Shown here in pieces: positions 36,630 to 45,775 of a DNA stretch of 64,000 nt (position 1 is its first letter; every line of letters starts with the position of its first letter). The stretch lies in the NCBI RefSeq assembly GCF_036250695.1, contig NZ_CP109427.1, forward strand, positions 1,674,001 to 1,738,000. The letters run 5' to 3'. This DNA is from Streptomyces sp. NBC_01497. Lineage in GTDB: Bacteria; Actinomycetota; Actinomycetes; Streptomycetales; Streptomycetaceae. The position numbers were made by a program, and so were the translations under genes. A model generated the notes under the pieces. It saw nothing but the letters and a program-made list of their open reading frames with translations, made no database searches and was not told the DNA's origin.

Positions 36630-37860
36630 GTGCCGCATCAGGCAACGTTGGCCCTGTTGTGATGTGACGCGCCGTCCGGATGCTATGCCGGGCGGCGCGT
36701 GTCCGTCACCCTGTCCGAGTGGCAGAGCGAGTACGTGTCCGAGAGATCGACGATGACGAGGGACAGCGGCTTCTGCGGATCATCCGCAGAGGCACCGGGT
36801 CGGTGGTGACCTGGCGCCGGGCCCAGATGGTCCTGCTCTCCGCGCAGGGCATGCCGGCAGCGAAGATCGCCGAGGTGTCGTTCACCAGCGACGACAGGGT
36901 CCGCGATGTGATCCACAACTTCAACACCGACGGCTTCGACTCGCTGTATCCGAAGTACAAGGGCGGCCGCCCGAAGACGTTCTCGCTGCCCGAGCGCCGC
37001 GAGATCAAGAAGATCGCCAAGTCCAAGCCCACCGAACACGACCTGCCCTTCTCGACCTGGAGCCTGGCCAAGCTGGCGGACTTCCTGGTCGCTGAGGGGG
37101 TGGTCGACGACATCAGCCACGAGGGCCTGCGCATCCTGCTCCGCGAGGAAGGCGTCTCCTTTCAACGCCTGAAGACGTGGAAGACCTCCCGCGACCCCGA
37201 CTACGCGGCCAAGAAGGCCCGCGTCGAGCACCTCTACGCAATCGCCGACGGCGAGGTCATACCCGAGGACGGCGAACCCGAAGTCGTCTTCTGCATGGAC
37301 GAGTTCGGGCCGCTCAACCTGATGCCCCACCCCGGCCGGCAGTGGACCGAACGCGGCGGCAAGCACAAGGACCCCGACCGCGAACCCCGCCGCAGGCGCC
37401 GGGCGACCTACAACCGCTACGGCGGAGTTCGGCACCTGTTCGCCGCTCTGGACCTGGCCAAGGACAAGCTCTACGGCCACATCAAGCCGGTCAAGAGGCG
37501 GACGCAGTTCCTGGAGTTCTGCCGCTACCTGCGCACTCTCTATCCGCCGGACACCCGCATCGCGATCGTCTGCGACAACTTCTCCCCGCACCTGACCACG
37601 AAACGCTGCCAGCGGGTCGGCACCTGGGCCGCGGCCAACAACGTCGAGATCGCCTACACGCCGACGAACTCTTCCTGGCTGAACCGGATCGAGGCCCAGT
37701 TCACCGCCCTGCGGTACTTCACCCTCGACGGCACCGACCACGCCTCCCACAAAGAGCAGGGCAGCATGATCCGCCGCTACATCATCTGGCGGAACCGCCA
37801 TGCCGACGACCGGCGCCTACGCGCGGTCGTCGACAGGGCCAACATTGCCTGATGCGGCAC
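36630..37860 (+). mobile_element. IS630-family insertion sequence, 1231 bp
   Basis: Element bounded by 28-bp terminal inverted repeats with one mismatch: GTGCCGCATCAGGCAACGTT... at 36630-36657 and its complement at 37833-37860 (one C/T difference). Both ends are flanked by TA (36628-36629 and 37861-37862), the target duplication typical of IS630/Tc1-type transposition. It contains one intact transposase gene, so the element may still be active. Confidence 0.93.
36719..37852 (+). CDS. IS630-family transposase
   Basis: 377-residue DDE transposase. The N-terminus holds helix-turn-helix elements (RLLRIIRRGTGSVVTWRRAQ and GMPAAKIAEV). The catalytic triad is visible as Asp in FCMDEFG, Asp in IVCDNFSPH and Glu in SSWLNRIEAQ. 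GTG at 36719 gives the usual N-terminus AERVRVREIDDDEG; an ATG at 36680 is in frame but adds 13 atypical residues. The coding region is complete with the stop 8 nt inside the right inverted repeat. Single-ORF organisation without frameshift distinguishes it from many IS630 relatives that need programmed frameshifting. Confidence 0.92.
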   Translation: MAERVRVREIDDDEGQRLLRIIRRGTGSVVTWRRAQMVLLSAQGMPAAKIAEVSFTSDDRVRDVIHNFNTDGFDSLYPKYKGGRPKTFSLPERREIKKIAKSKPTEHDLPFSTWSLAKLADFLVAEGVVDDISHEGLRILLREEGVSFQRLKTWKTSRDPDYAAKKARVEHLYAIADGEVIPEDGEPEVVFCMDEFGPLNLMPHPGRQWTERGGKHKDPDREPRRRRRATYNRYGGVRHLFAALDLAKDKLYGHIKPVKRRTQFLEFCRYLRTLYPPDTRIAIVCDNFSPHLTTKRCQRVGTWAAANNVEIAYTPTNSSWLNRIEAQFTALRYFTLDGTDHASHKEQGSMIRRYIIWRNRHADDRRLRAVVDRANIA

Positions 37861-37862
37861 TA

Positions 37863-38313
37863 GCGCGGGCCGGTGCTGAAGCGCTGCCTCCAGCTCGGCG
37901 TGTGCCCGCAGGTGCCGTTCGGTGATCCGGTGGACCCCGGACTCGTCGACGGAGCGCAGGTAATCGTCGAATCCCAGGTTCGCGATCGCCAGGTTGCCCA
38001 CGGCGGACCGGCACGCGTCGGGCACGGCGCGGAACGTCCGACCGGGCTCGTCGGCCACGTCCACCACCAGCAGTGTGCGTTCCTCACCGGAGAACGTTTC
38101 GGCGTCGGCGACGACGAGCACCGGGTAGCGACTGCCCTCGGGAACCAGTGCCAGCAACTCCGCCGTGGACAGTCCTTCGTGGGAACGGTCGGCCTGCACC
38201 GCGACCCAGCCGTCGTCCACCTCGCCCAGCAGTTCCCGCCAGGAGTCGTCATCGCTGAAGTCGGTTCGCAGGACCGGCGTCAAGTCGGTCTCGGGCAGCC
38301 GTGCGGCGGTCAT
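37863..38313 (-). pseudogene. DUF6924 protein gene, interrupted by IS630 near its 3' end
   Basis: The coding sequence starts at ATG 38313. The DUF6924 core (residues ~10-125) is complete: LRTDFSDDDSWRELLGEVDD, LALVPEGSRYPVLVVAD, LLVVDVADEPGRTFRAVPDA and LAIANLGFDDYLRSVDESGV. The gene is then cut after QHRPA by the IS at a TA. Read-through into the IS adds about 28 foreign residues ending at 37777. Since the known domain ends before the break, the product may still work. DUF6924 function is unknown. The promoter lies in the 150 nt shared with the fucosidase terminator. Confidence 0.75.
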
Positions 38314-38380
38314 GGTTCCTCCTGCGGCTCGGGAAGACGTCCTCAGGATAGGCCGGGCCGCGGTGGGCCCGTGCCCGGGC

Positions 38381-38419
38381 CCGGTTCCGCCGCGTCACCG
38401 GGTGGCGCGGCGGAACCGG
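38381..38419 (-). terminator. Terminator of the alpha-L-fucosidase gene
   Basis: Perfect 14-bp stem CCGGTTCCGCCGCG / CGCGGCGGAACCGG at 38381-38394 and 38406-38419 with an 11-nt loop, 50 nt downstream of the stop codon. Confidence 0.8.
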
Positions 38420-38469
38420 ACGGGACCGCCCCGGTCGGGCGCCGGGGGCCGCGGCCGGGTCGACCGGCG

Positions 38470-40833
38470 TCAGGAACGCCAGTCGACCTTGAACACCCAT
38501 ACGTGGTGGCCCGTCGCGCGCGCGGCGGCCGGCACATCGATGACCAGCGCGTCGCCCCGTGTGCGCCACGACAGCGGTCGGTCGTGGCCGAGCAGGGTCA
38601 CACGGTCGCCGGAGCGGATGGGAACCGGCGCCTCGACGACGAGTGTGCTGCCCGGCCGCGCGAGCGAGTGGATGTAGAAGGCGCGGTCCGGCCGCACGGT
38701 GAAGCGCAGGTCGTCGCCCAGCTGGGGCATGCGGGCCCAGTACGTACTGCCGTAGATGGCCTCGCCGTTGGTGCGCAGCCACGCGCCGGTCTCGCGCAGC
38801 CTGCGCTGCATGACCTCGGGGATGGTCCCGTCGGCGCGCGGGCCGATGTCCAGCAGGAAGTTGCCGTTCTTGGACACGATGTCGACCAGTGAGTGCACGA
38901 CCTCCTCCGTGCTCATGTACTGGTCGTCCGGAGTGGCGCTGTTGTATCCGTAGGAACGGGGGTCGAGGCCGCGGCTCGCCTCCCACTTCGCGGTGACGAC
39001 CGAGTCGTACGTGGTGTACTCGGGTGTCGTGAAGTCGTGCGGGCCGATGCCCGAACGGTCGTTGACGGTGACCTCGACGGGCCGGTGCCGGTTCTTCGCG
39101 TGGTTGAAGTACTCGGCGAGCACGTGGTGGCTGTCGTTCACCCCGCCGATGTCGCACCAGATGATCTCGGGGTCGTACCCGTCGATCAACTCCAGCAGCT
39201 GTGCTGCCTGGTAGTCCTCGACGTAGTCCTTGCCCGCCGTGTATCCGGTGTACGGCAGGGGGGCGAGCGTGTAGGGGTTGCGGGGCGCGTGCCCCTCCCA
39301 CGGGTTGTCCGGGTTGAACCATTCGGGCATGGAGAAGTACAGGCCCCGGTGCAGTTCGGGCGCGTACCGCTTCGAGGCGTCGAAGAGCTCCTTCACGAGG
39401 TCGCGCCGCGGTCCCATTTTCACCGCGTTACGGTCGGAGAACCTGGTGTCCCACAGGGCGAAGCCCTCGTGGTGTTTCGAGGTGAGCACGTGGTACTCGG
39501 CCCCGGCGTCGCGGAAGAGCTCGACCCAGGCCCGCGGGTCGAAACGCTCGGCGCGAAAGCGCGGGATGAAGTCGTCGTAGGCGAAGTCCTCGCCGTACGT
39601 GTCACGGTGGTGGGCGTAGGTGGGGTTGCCGGGGTCCTGCATCTGCTGCCAGTACCACTCCGCGTACTGGACACCCACCGGCGCCCATGCCGGTACGGAG
39701 TAGACGCCCCAGTGGATGAAGATGCCGAACTTGGCGTCCTGGAACCAGTACGGCGCCTGATGGGAGCCGAGCGACGCGTCGGTCGGCAGGTAGTCGGGGA
39801 CGCCGAGGGTGAGGCGCTGCGCGGCCGACGCCACGGTCCGGCCGTGACTCGCCGCCAGCACACTGCCCTGGGCCGTGGTTCCTGGGGGCGTCGCCGCCCC
39901 GGGGCGGATGCCGATCCGGACGCGTGCCTGTTCGCCCGGGGCGAGCCGGGCGACGGCGGCGGGCGTCGCGGTGCGGGCGCCGGGGACGTCCACCGTGAGT
40001 TTCAGCCCGTCGGCCGCCAGCACTCCGACGCTGCCGGCGTTCACGACGGTGGCCTCCACGCTCTGTGAACCGTCGGGCAGTGTGGTGCTCGTCGACCGTA
40101 CGTCGCGCAGTGCCAGGGCGCGCCCGGTGGCCACGGGCTGGAGCGAGAGGGCGAAGACGTGCAGGGCCGGGGTGCCGGCCCGGGCGGGGCCGGTGACGGG
40201 CAGGGTGACGCCCACCGCCCGCCTGGCCGGGTCCATCGGGATCTCCGTGTTCGCGATGACCACTTGGTGGGCGTCCTCGGCCCCGGTCGGGTCGTAGCGG
40301 TAGGGCGCCGCCACGGCCCCGCTGCCCGCGTACCAGTCGGGACCGCCGAGCGGGGCCTCGGAGGTGGTCCCGTCGTCGTAGTGGAAGGTGGCCGTCCCCG
40401 AGGTCTGCCCGTAGCTGCAGGCGGTGAGGAAGACTGCTGAGAGGTAGCGGCCCAGCGGCAGGTCGAGACGCTGCCCCGAGGCGACGACGTTGTTGTTCCC
40501 GGCTGCCGTCGCGGACGGGAAGAGGAACGGGATGCCGGCCACGGTCGTCTCGCCCGAGGGGAGTTCCTCGCCCGGGTAGGTGTAGCCCGAGCCGTCGAAG
40601 TCACCGCCCCGCGAGCCGGCCGTGTCGATCCCGTCGTTGTCGGCCCACTGGTCCAGGGGGACGGGGACGGCTGCGGGGGCGGCGGCCCAACCACCGCCGG
40701 GCGCGCTGTCGTCGGGGCGCTGCGGGGTCCGCGCCGAAGGGTTCGCGTACGCGTCGGACGGAGCGGCGAGAGCCGCGGTCGCTGCGGCTGCCACCGCTAC
40801 GGCGATGACATGACGTCGGGGGAGATCAGCCAT
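38470..40833 (-). CDS. Secreted GH29 alpha-L-fucosidase
   Basis: 787-residue exported enzyme that removes L-fucose from glycans. A signal peptide (MADLPRRHVIAVAVAAAATA, with RR) is followed by a beta-sandwich module (residues ~58-240: FDGSGYTYPG, FHYDDGT, LHVFALSLQ), a NEW3-like domain (~245-340) and the GH29 catalytic barrel (~350-700). Conserved segments are FGIFIHWGVYSVPAW, LTSKHHEGFALWDTR and IIWCDIGG, whose Asp561 is the expected nucleophile. A C-terminal beta domain closes the protein. The N-terminal module is also found at the C-terminus of the divergent GH92 mannosidase. A LacI-type operator lies close upstream of the ATG. Confidence 0.92.
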   Translation of the reverse strand: MADLPRRHVIAVAVAAAATAALAAPSDAYANPSARTPQRPDDSAPGGGWAAAPAAVPVPLDQWADNDGIDTAGSRGGDFDGSGYTYPGEELPSGETTVAGIPFLFPSATAAGNNNVVASGQRLDLPLGRYLSAVFLTACSYGQTSGTATFHYDDGTTSEAPLGGPDWYAGSGAVAAPYRYDPTGAEDAHQVVIANTEIPMDPARRAVGVTLPVTGPARAGTPALHVFALSLQPVATGRALALRDVRSTSTTLPDGSQSVEATVVNAGSVGVLAADGLKLTVDVPGARTATPAAVARLAPGEQARVRIGIRPGAATPPGTTAQGSVLAASHGRTVASAAQRLTLGVPDYLPTDASLGSHQAPYWFQDAKFGIFIHWGVYSVPAWAPVGVQYAEWYWQQMQDPGNPTYAHHRDTYGEDFAYDDFIPRFRAERFDPRAWVELFRDAGAEYHVLTSKHHEGFALWDTRFSDRNAVKMGPRRDLVKELFDASKRYAPELHRGLYFSMPEWFNPDNPWEGHAPRNPYTLAPLPYTGYTAGKDYVEDYQAAQLLELIDGYDPEIIWCDIGGVNDSHHVLAEYFNHAKNRHRPVEVTVNDRSGIGPHDFTTPEYTTYDSVVTAKWEASRGLDPRSYGYNSATPDDQYMSTEEVVHSLVDIVSKNGNFLLDIGPRADGTIPEVMQRRLRETGAWLRTNGEAIYGSTYWARMPQLGDDLRFTVRPDRAFYIHSLARPGSTLVVEAPVPIRSGDRVTLLGHDRPLSWRTRGDALVIDVPAAARATGHHVWVFKVDWRS

Positions 40834-40864
40834 AGATCCGATGATTCGAGCGCCGGGTTCGTTC

Positions 40865-40891
40865 TGTCAATGCCCATGACAACGATTGCCA
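40865..40891. promoter_or_regulatory. LacI-type operator upstream of the fucosidase
   Basis: TGACAACGATTGCCA at 40877-40891 is an imperfect LacI-family site (CAA-CGA-TTG core), and TGTCA (40865-40869) pairs with TGACA (40877-40881). It lies 32-58 nt upstream of the fucosidase ATG and shares TGACAACG with the perfect site before the mannosidase gene. Confidence 0.55.
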
Positions 40892-41103
40892 CAGGACCCC
40901 TCCCCCACTCGTGCCGCACCGATGCCCCACCCCGCACGCCCACGACCGGGGCGCGCAGCTACGTGAATCGGACGCCGCATCTCACCGTCACGGTCGGCAC
41001 ATTCAGAGAATCCGGCGGGTCGGGTCCGCACCTCGCGCGCCCTGCCGACGCCCCGCTGGCATGGAAGGCCGCAGGTGGCGAACCGATCGCCGCAGCCGAG
41101 TGA

Positions 41104-41479
41104 CACCTCTCGGAGCATGGGTCCGTTGAGGGGCTAGACATCCGATGACAGGGAACGGCACACTGACCCCCCGGACTCGGCCGCCCGCACCTCGGGCCCC
41201 GGGGCGCCTCGCTCCGGAACTCCCGTACGCAGCCGCGCCCGGACCCCGCCCCACACGCCGGTCGCAGCCCCGCCACGGCCGAACGCGGGGGGCGTCGCAC
41301 CCGCCAGGCACGCCGTCAGGCCGCCCGCGCGGCACGCCGTCCCCCATCTCCGTATACCGAACGCCCTTGACACCCGCCGATCAACCGGAGAGCATCCTTT
41401 CGATTACTGACAACGTTGTCGGACCGTTCTTGCTCGCGTCCGGTCGCGTTGGCTTCCGTACCAGCGAAGGGCAGGAACG
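41104..41479. promoter_or_regulatory. Promoter region of the GH92 gene with perfect LacI-type operator
   Basis: The 640-nt gap between the divergent glycosidases has no gene. Within it GACAACGTTGTC (41409-41420) is a perfect 12-bp palindrome of the LacI-family type, about 60 nt upstream of the mannosidase start; TTGACA occurs at about 41368. No LacI gene is in the window, so the regulator is encoded elsewhere. Confidence 0.7.
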
Positions 41480-44400
41480 GTGTCAGACACCCAGGAACGC
41501 CGTACGGCGTCCAGACGGCGCCGGCTGAGAAAGGCGGGGCTCGGCTCCGTCGCCGTGGGCGCCATGGCGGCCCTCGGCCTCGCACTCACCGTGGCGCCGG
41601 CCTCCGCCGCCACCACCGCGGGGCGAGGCACGGTCACCAACCCCGTGTCGTACGTCAATCCGCTGATCGGCAGCTCCAACGCGGGCAACACCTACCCCGG
41701 CGCGGTCAACCCGCTGGGCATGCTCGCGTGGAGCCCCCAGAACTCCACGGGCAACCAGGTCTCCACACCTGCTCCCGGCGGCTACCAGTACAACGCGACG
41801 AAGATCCGCGGCTTCAGCCTCACCCACCTCAACGGCGTGGGCTGTTCGGGCGCCAACGGCGACATCCCGATCATGCCGGTCGTGGGCGACGTGACCTCGT
41901 CCCCCACCTCGGACACGAAGGACTCCACGTACGCCTCGACGTTCTCCCACGCGAACGAGAGCGCGAGCGCCGGCTACTACAAGGTGGGTCTGGACAGCGG
42001 CGCGAGCGCCGAGCTGACCACCACCGACCGCACCGGTACGGGTGAGTTCGGCTTCCCCGCCGACAAGCCGGCGAGCATGCTGTTCCGCACCTCCAACTCC
42101 GAGAGCGGCAGCACGGACGCGACGGTGCACATCGACGCGGCGGCCAGGACGGTGACGGGGTCGGTCACGGCGGGCAACTTCTGCGGCCCGCAGAGCGCGA
42201 ACAACCGTCACGACGTCTACACCCTTTACTTCACGGCCCACTTCGACAAGCCGTTCGCCCAGGTCGGCACCTGGAAGGACGACGCCCTGCAGGCCGGATC
42301 GACCTCGGCCGAGGGCGGCACCGGTTACAGCTCGTCGGGCAACCCGGTCGCGGGCAAGGGCTCGGGCGGCTACGTCACCTTCAAGCAGGGGACCACGAAG
42401 GTCCAGGCGAAGGTGGCGATCAGCTACGTCAGTGAGAAGAACGCCGAGACGAACCTCCGCGCGGAGAACCCGCCCGCCAAAACCTTCGGCGCCGTCAAGT
42501 CCCAGGCCGCGGCGGCCTGGCGCTCGGCCCTGTCCAAGGTCCAGATCGGCGGCGGCACCGACGACCAGCGCACCACCTTCTACACCGCGCTCTACCACTC
42601 CATGCTGGAGCCCACGCTCACCAGTGACGTGAACGGCCAGTACCTCGGTTCCGACCGGAAGCCGCACAAGCTCGCCTCCGGGCAGAAGGCGCAGTACGGC
42701 ACCTTCTCCGGCTGGGACCAGTATCGCGCCCAGGTGCAGTTGCTCACCCTGCTCAACCCGAAGGCGGGCAGCGACTACGCGCAGTCCCTCTTCAACTACG
42801 CGAAGCAGAACGGCGGCGAGTGGGACCGCTGGCTCCTGGAGAACGGCAAGACGAGCATCATGTCGGGTGACCCGTCCGACGCCGCTCTCGCGGGCATCTA
42901 CGCCTTCGGGGGGAAGGACTTCGACGTGCGGGGCGCCCTGAAGTCCCTGGAGAAGGCCGCGACCGTGCCCACCGCGGACGACAGCAGCAGCGCGGGCTGC
43001 AACGTCGAGTGCACGGGCCAGCGTCCCGCCCTCGACCAGTACCTGAAGCTCGGTTACGTGCCCGCCGACAACTGCCACTGCTGGGGCGGCGCCGCCGAGA
43101 CGCTGGAGGACTCGGCGGCCGACTTCGGCCTCTCGGAGCTCGCCGGGGCCACCGGTGACAAGAAGAGCCAGAAGTCCTTCCTGGCCAGGTCCGGCAACTG
43201 GACGAACGTCTTCGACCCCAACGCCACACCTCAGGGCGGCTACATCCGCGACCGCCAGGCCGACGGCAGCTGGGCCGGTACGTTCACCCCGGACACCGGC
43301 AACGGCTTCGTCGAGGGCACCAGTGCCCGCTACACCTGGATGGTCTACTCGGACGTGGCGGGCCTCGCCGCGGCGATGGGCGGCGACGCGACCGCGACGC
43401 AGCGCCTCGACTCCTTCTTCCGCGCGCCGGACGGGACGTTCGACTTCTCGGCGAAGGACGGCACGCGGTACGACCCGACCAACGAGCCCGACATCAACGC
43501 CCCGTACCTCTACGACTACCTCGGCGCGCCGTACAAGACGCAGCAGACGGTACGGGCGGAGATGGACCAGCTGTGGACCAACGGTCCCGGCGGCATCCCC
43601 GGCAACGACGACGCGGGAACCATGTCGTCCTGGTACGTCTTCTCCGCGCTCGGCATGTACCCGCAGGTCCCCAGCCGCTCCGAGATGGTGCTCTCCGCGC
43701 CGCTCTTCCCGCGTGCGGTGATCCACACGGGTCACGGCAAGACCATCACGGTCAACGCGCCGGCGGCCTCGTCGAGCAACACGTACGTGCAGTCACTGCG
43801 GACCAACGGCAAGAAGTCCGACAAGCCCTGGCTGCCGGCGTCGTTCGTCGGTAAGGGCGGGACCCTGGACTACACGCTGGGCAGCACGCCCAACACGTCG
43901 TGGGGCAGCGCCGCTTCGGACGCCCCGCCGTCGTTCCCGGGCGGCGGTACCCGCCTGTTCACCGGTGTCGGCACCGCGGCGCTGAAGGCCGTACCCGGCG
44001 GGGACGCGGCCACCACGACCGTCAAGGCGCAGACGCTGGACGCCAAGGCCACCACCGTGCACTGGACGGCCACACCGCCCGCGGGCCTCACCGTCACCCC
44101 GTTGCAGGGCACCCTGGCGGTGCCCGCCGGAGGTACGGCGAGCGCCAAGGTCTCCGTCTCGGCGGGCACCGGTACCAAGGCCGGCTTCTACACCGTGCCC
44201 GTCGCCTTCACCTCGGGCAGCACGGCACTGCGGCCTTCCTCGGTCTCCGTGACCGTCGCGCCCCAGGACAGTGTGCTCTGGAACCTCAACAGCCAGGGCA
44301 TCTCGGACGACGCGAAGCCCGCCGCCAACTTCGACGGCGAGGGCTGGAGCTACTCGGCCCAGGCCCTGGCCGCCGCGGGCGCGGTTCCCGGCGGCACGGT

Positions 44401-44854
44401 GTCGTCCGACGGCTTCGACTTCACCTGGCCCGACGTGTCGGCGGGCGACCCGGACAACATCCAGGTCACGCCCGGGCAGCCGGCCACGGGGCAGGTCGTC
44501 TCACTGGCCGCCGACTCCGGAGCCACGAAGCTGAGCCTGCTCGGCAGCGCGGCCGAGGGTTCGGCCGAGGGTACGGTCACCCTGACCTACACCGACGGCA
44601 CGAAGCAGCAGGCGGACATCGGCTTCAGCGACTGGACCCTGGGCGGCGGGGCGAACCAGCCGTCGTTCGGCAACACGGTGGCGCTGAAGACCTCGTACCG
44701 CGACGCCCAGGGCAGCGGCCCCGACGCGGTGGGGACGGACATCTTCGCGACGGCGCCCATCGCGCTCCAGGCCGGCAAGCAGCTGGCGAGTGTGACACTG
44801 CCGTCGACGGTGTCCGGAGGCGTGATGCACGTCTTCGCCGTGGCGACCGCGTAA
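41480..44854 (+). CDS. Secreted GH92 alpha-mannosidase
   Basis: 1124-residue exported enzyme of the Ca-dependent alpha-1,2-mannosidase family. The start is GTG 41480 with AGGGCAGGAACG upstream. The signal peptide has a long Arg-rich n-region (RRRRLRKAGLG), possibly Tat-dependent. The GH92 catalytic region spans ~55-790: YVNPLIGSSNAGNTYPGA, FSLTHLNGVGCSGANGD, FSGWDQYRAQVQL, EGTSARYTWMVYSD and GTMSSWYVFSALGMYPQ. A NEW3-like domain (~847-928) and a beta-sandwich module (~931-1124: NFDGEGWSYS, TLTYTDGT, MHVFAVATA) follow; the latter is also present in the divergent fucosidase. Together with that enzyme it would trim N-glycan or mucin-like sugars. Regulation by a LacI-type protein is likely. Confidence 0.93.
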   Translation: MSDTQERRTASRRRRLRKAGLGSVAVGAMAALGLALTVAPASAATTAGRGTVTNPVSYVNPLIGSSNAGNTYPGAVNPLGMLAWSPQNSTGNQVSTPAPGGYQYNATKIRGFSLTHLNGVGCSGANGDIPIMPVVGDVTSSPTSDTKDSTYASTFSHANESASAGYYKVGLDSGASAELTTTDRTGTGEFGFPADKPASMLFRTSNSESGSTDATVHIDAAARTVTGSVTAGNFCGPQSANNRHDVYTLYFTAHFDKPFAQVGTWKDDALQAGSTSAEGGTGYSSSGNPVAGKGSGGYVTFKQGTTKVQAKVAISYVSEKNAETNLRAENPPAKTFGAVKSQAAAAWRSALSKVQIGGGTDDQRTTFYTALYHSMLEPTLTSDVNGQYLGSDRKPHKLASGQKAQYGTFSGWDQYRAQVQLLTLLNPKAGSDYAQSLFNYAKQNGGEWDRWLLENGKTSIMSGDPSDAALAGIYAFGGKDFDVRGALKSLEKAATVPTADDSSSAGCNVECTGQRPALDQYLKLGYVPADNCHCWGGAAETLEDSAADFGLSELAGATGDKKSQKSFLARSGNWTNVFDPNATPQGGYIRDRQADGSWAGTFTPDTGNGFVEGTSARYTWMVYSDVAGLAAAMGGDATATQRLDSFFRAPDGTFDFSAKDGTRYDPTNEPDINAPYLYDYLGAPYKTQQTVRAEMDQLWTNGPGGIPGNDDAGTMSSWYVFSALGMYPQVPSRSEMVLSAPLFPRAVIHTGHGKTITVNAPAASSSNTYVQSLRTNGKKSDKPWLPASFVGKGGTLDYTLGSTPNTSWGSAASDAPPSFPGGGTRLFTGVGTAALKAVPGGDAATTTVKAQTLDAKATTVHWTATPPAGLTVTPLQGTLAVPAGGTASAKVSVSAGTGTKAGFYTVPVAFTSGSTALRPSSVSVTVAPQDSVLWNLNSQGISDDAKPAANFDGEGWSYSAQALAAAGAVPGGTVSSDGFDFTWPDVSAGDPDNIQVTPGQPATGQVVSLAADSGATKLSLLGSAAEGSAEGTVTLTYTDGTKQQADIGFSDWTLGGGANQPSFGNTVALKTSYRDAQGSGPDAVGTDIFATAPIALQAGKQLASVTLPSTVSGGVMHVFAVATA

Positions 44855-44881
44855 CCGGCGCTCCCGCGACCGGCAGGACAC

Positions 44882-44916
44882 GAGCGACCCGCGCCGCACC
44901 ACGGCGCGGGTCGCTC
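44882..44916 (+). terminator. Terminator of the GH92 gene
   Basis: Perfect 15-bp stem GAGCGACCCGCGCCG / CGGCGCGGGTCGCTC at 44882-44896 and 44902-44916, loop CACCA, 28 nt after the stop codon. Confidence 0.85.
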
Positions 44917-45003
44917 CCGTCGTTCGAGGTCGCGCCCGGCTCCGGCGCTCTCGTCCCGGCCACCGTGTGCCGGCCCGGAACGGGCGGCTGAGAGACTACG
45001 GCC

Positions 45004-45552
45004 ATGGACACGGAGACGGTGAACGGGACGCCCCCGTCCGGCGCGGTGGCCGGACGGACCGTGTCGGCGCGCGGTGTTGGATGGGTGCTGTGCTCCGCCA
45101 CCGCTGCGGACGTCGAGGCGATCGCCGAGTTGCGGGCCGTCGTCATGCGCCCGGATCTGGAACGTCTCGGACGCTACGACGAGGTCCGGGTGCGACAGCG
45201 CTTCCGGGACTCCTTCTCCGAGCGGCACACGTCGGTCGTCGTGGTGGACGGCGAACTCGCGGGATGCGTCACCGTCCGGCCCACCGCGAAAGGCCGGATG
45301 CTGGAGCACTTCTACCTCGCCCACCGCCACCAGGGCCGCGGGCTCGGAACCGCCGTCCTGCGCGCGGTACTCGCGCGCACCGACGCGGAGGAGGCGGCCG
45401 TACGCCTGACCGTCCTGCAGGGCAGTTCCGCCCGCAGGCTCTACGAACGCCACGGCTTCGTCACGGAGAGCCAGGACCCCGTCGACGTCGTCATGGTGCG
45501 CCCGCCCGTGGGCGGCACCGCCGCGCGGAACCGGCCCCCGGCGGAGCGCTGA
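45004..45552 (+). CDS. GNAT-family N-acetyltransferase
   Basis: 182-residue acetyltransferase. The first ~30 residues are a disordered leader; the GNAT fold runs from residue ~30 to 165. Motif A with the acetyl-CoA pyrophosphate loop is HRHQGRGLGTAVLRAVL (Q/RxxGxG/A), and motif B-like ARRLYERHGFV is typical. Acetyl acceptor unknown. It lies between the GH92 terminator and a 30-bp tandem repeat and looks monocistronic. ATG at 45004 directly follows a GAGACTACGGCC leader without a strong Shine-Dalgarno sequence, so a start inside the leader (for example GTG at 45061) cannot be excluded. Confidence 0.85.
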   Translation: MDTETVNGTPPSGAVAGRTVSARGVGWVLCSATAADVEAIAELRAVVMRPDLERLGRYDEVRVRQRFRDSFSERHTSVVVVDGELAGCVTVRPTAKGRMLEHFYLAHRHQGRGLGTAVLRAVLARTDAEEAAVRLTVLQGSSARRLYERHGFVTESQDPVDVVMVRPPVGGTAARNRPPAER

Positions 45553-45600
45553 AGAGGCCTGCGCCCCGGAACACGCCGCGACGCTCCCAGCCGCAGGCCT

Positions 45601-45695
45601 CCAGCGCCGGTCCCGGACCACCACGGGTCCCCGGCGCCGGTCCCGGACCACCCGCGGTCCCCAGCGCCGGTCCCGGACCACCCGCGGGTCCGCAG
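45601..45695. repeat. 30-bp tandem repeat, about 3.2 copies
   Basis: Three contiguous 30-bp units begin at 45601, 45631 and 45661. They share the core GCGCCGGTCCCGGACCACC and are followed by a partial copy. They lie between the GNAT gene and the PRC-barrel gene, converging. There are no spacers, so this is not a CRISPR array; it is a minisatellite-like repeat that may vary in copy number. Confidence 0.85.
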
Positions 45696-45775
45696 CGCCG
45701 CTCAAGCGGGGTCCGCGGGCCTCCAGCGCGACTCCCCCGTGAGCGGGGCCACGGCGCCCGAGCCGCTGTCGTGGT

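Noticed and set aside
45601..45695. CRISPR array
   Set aside because: The 30-bp units are directly adjacent with no spacers, and no cas genes are present.
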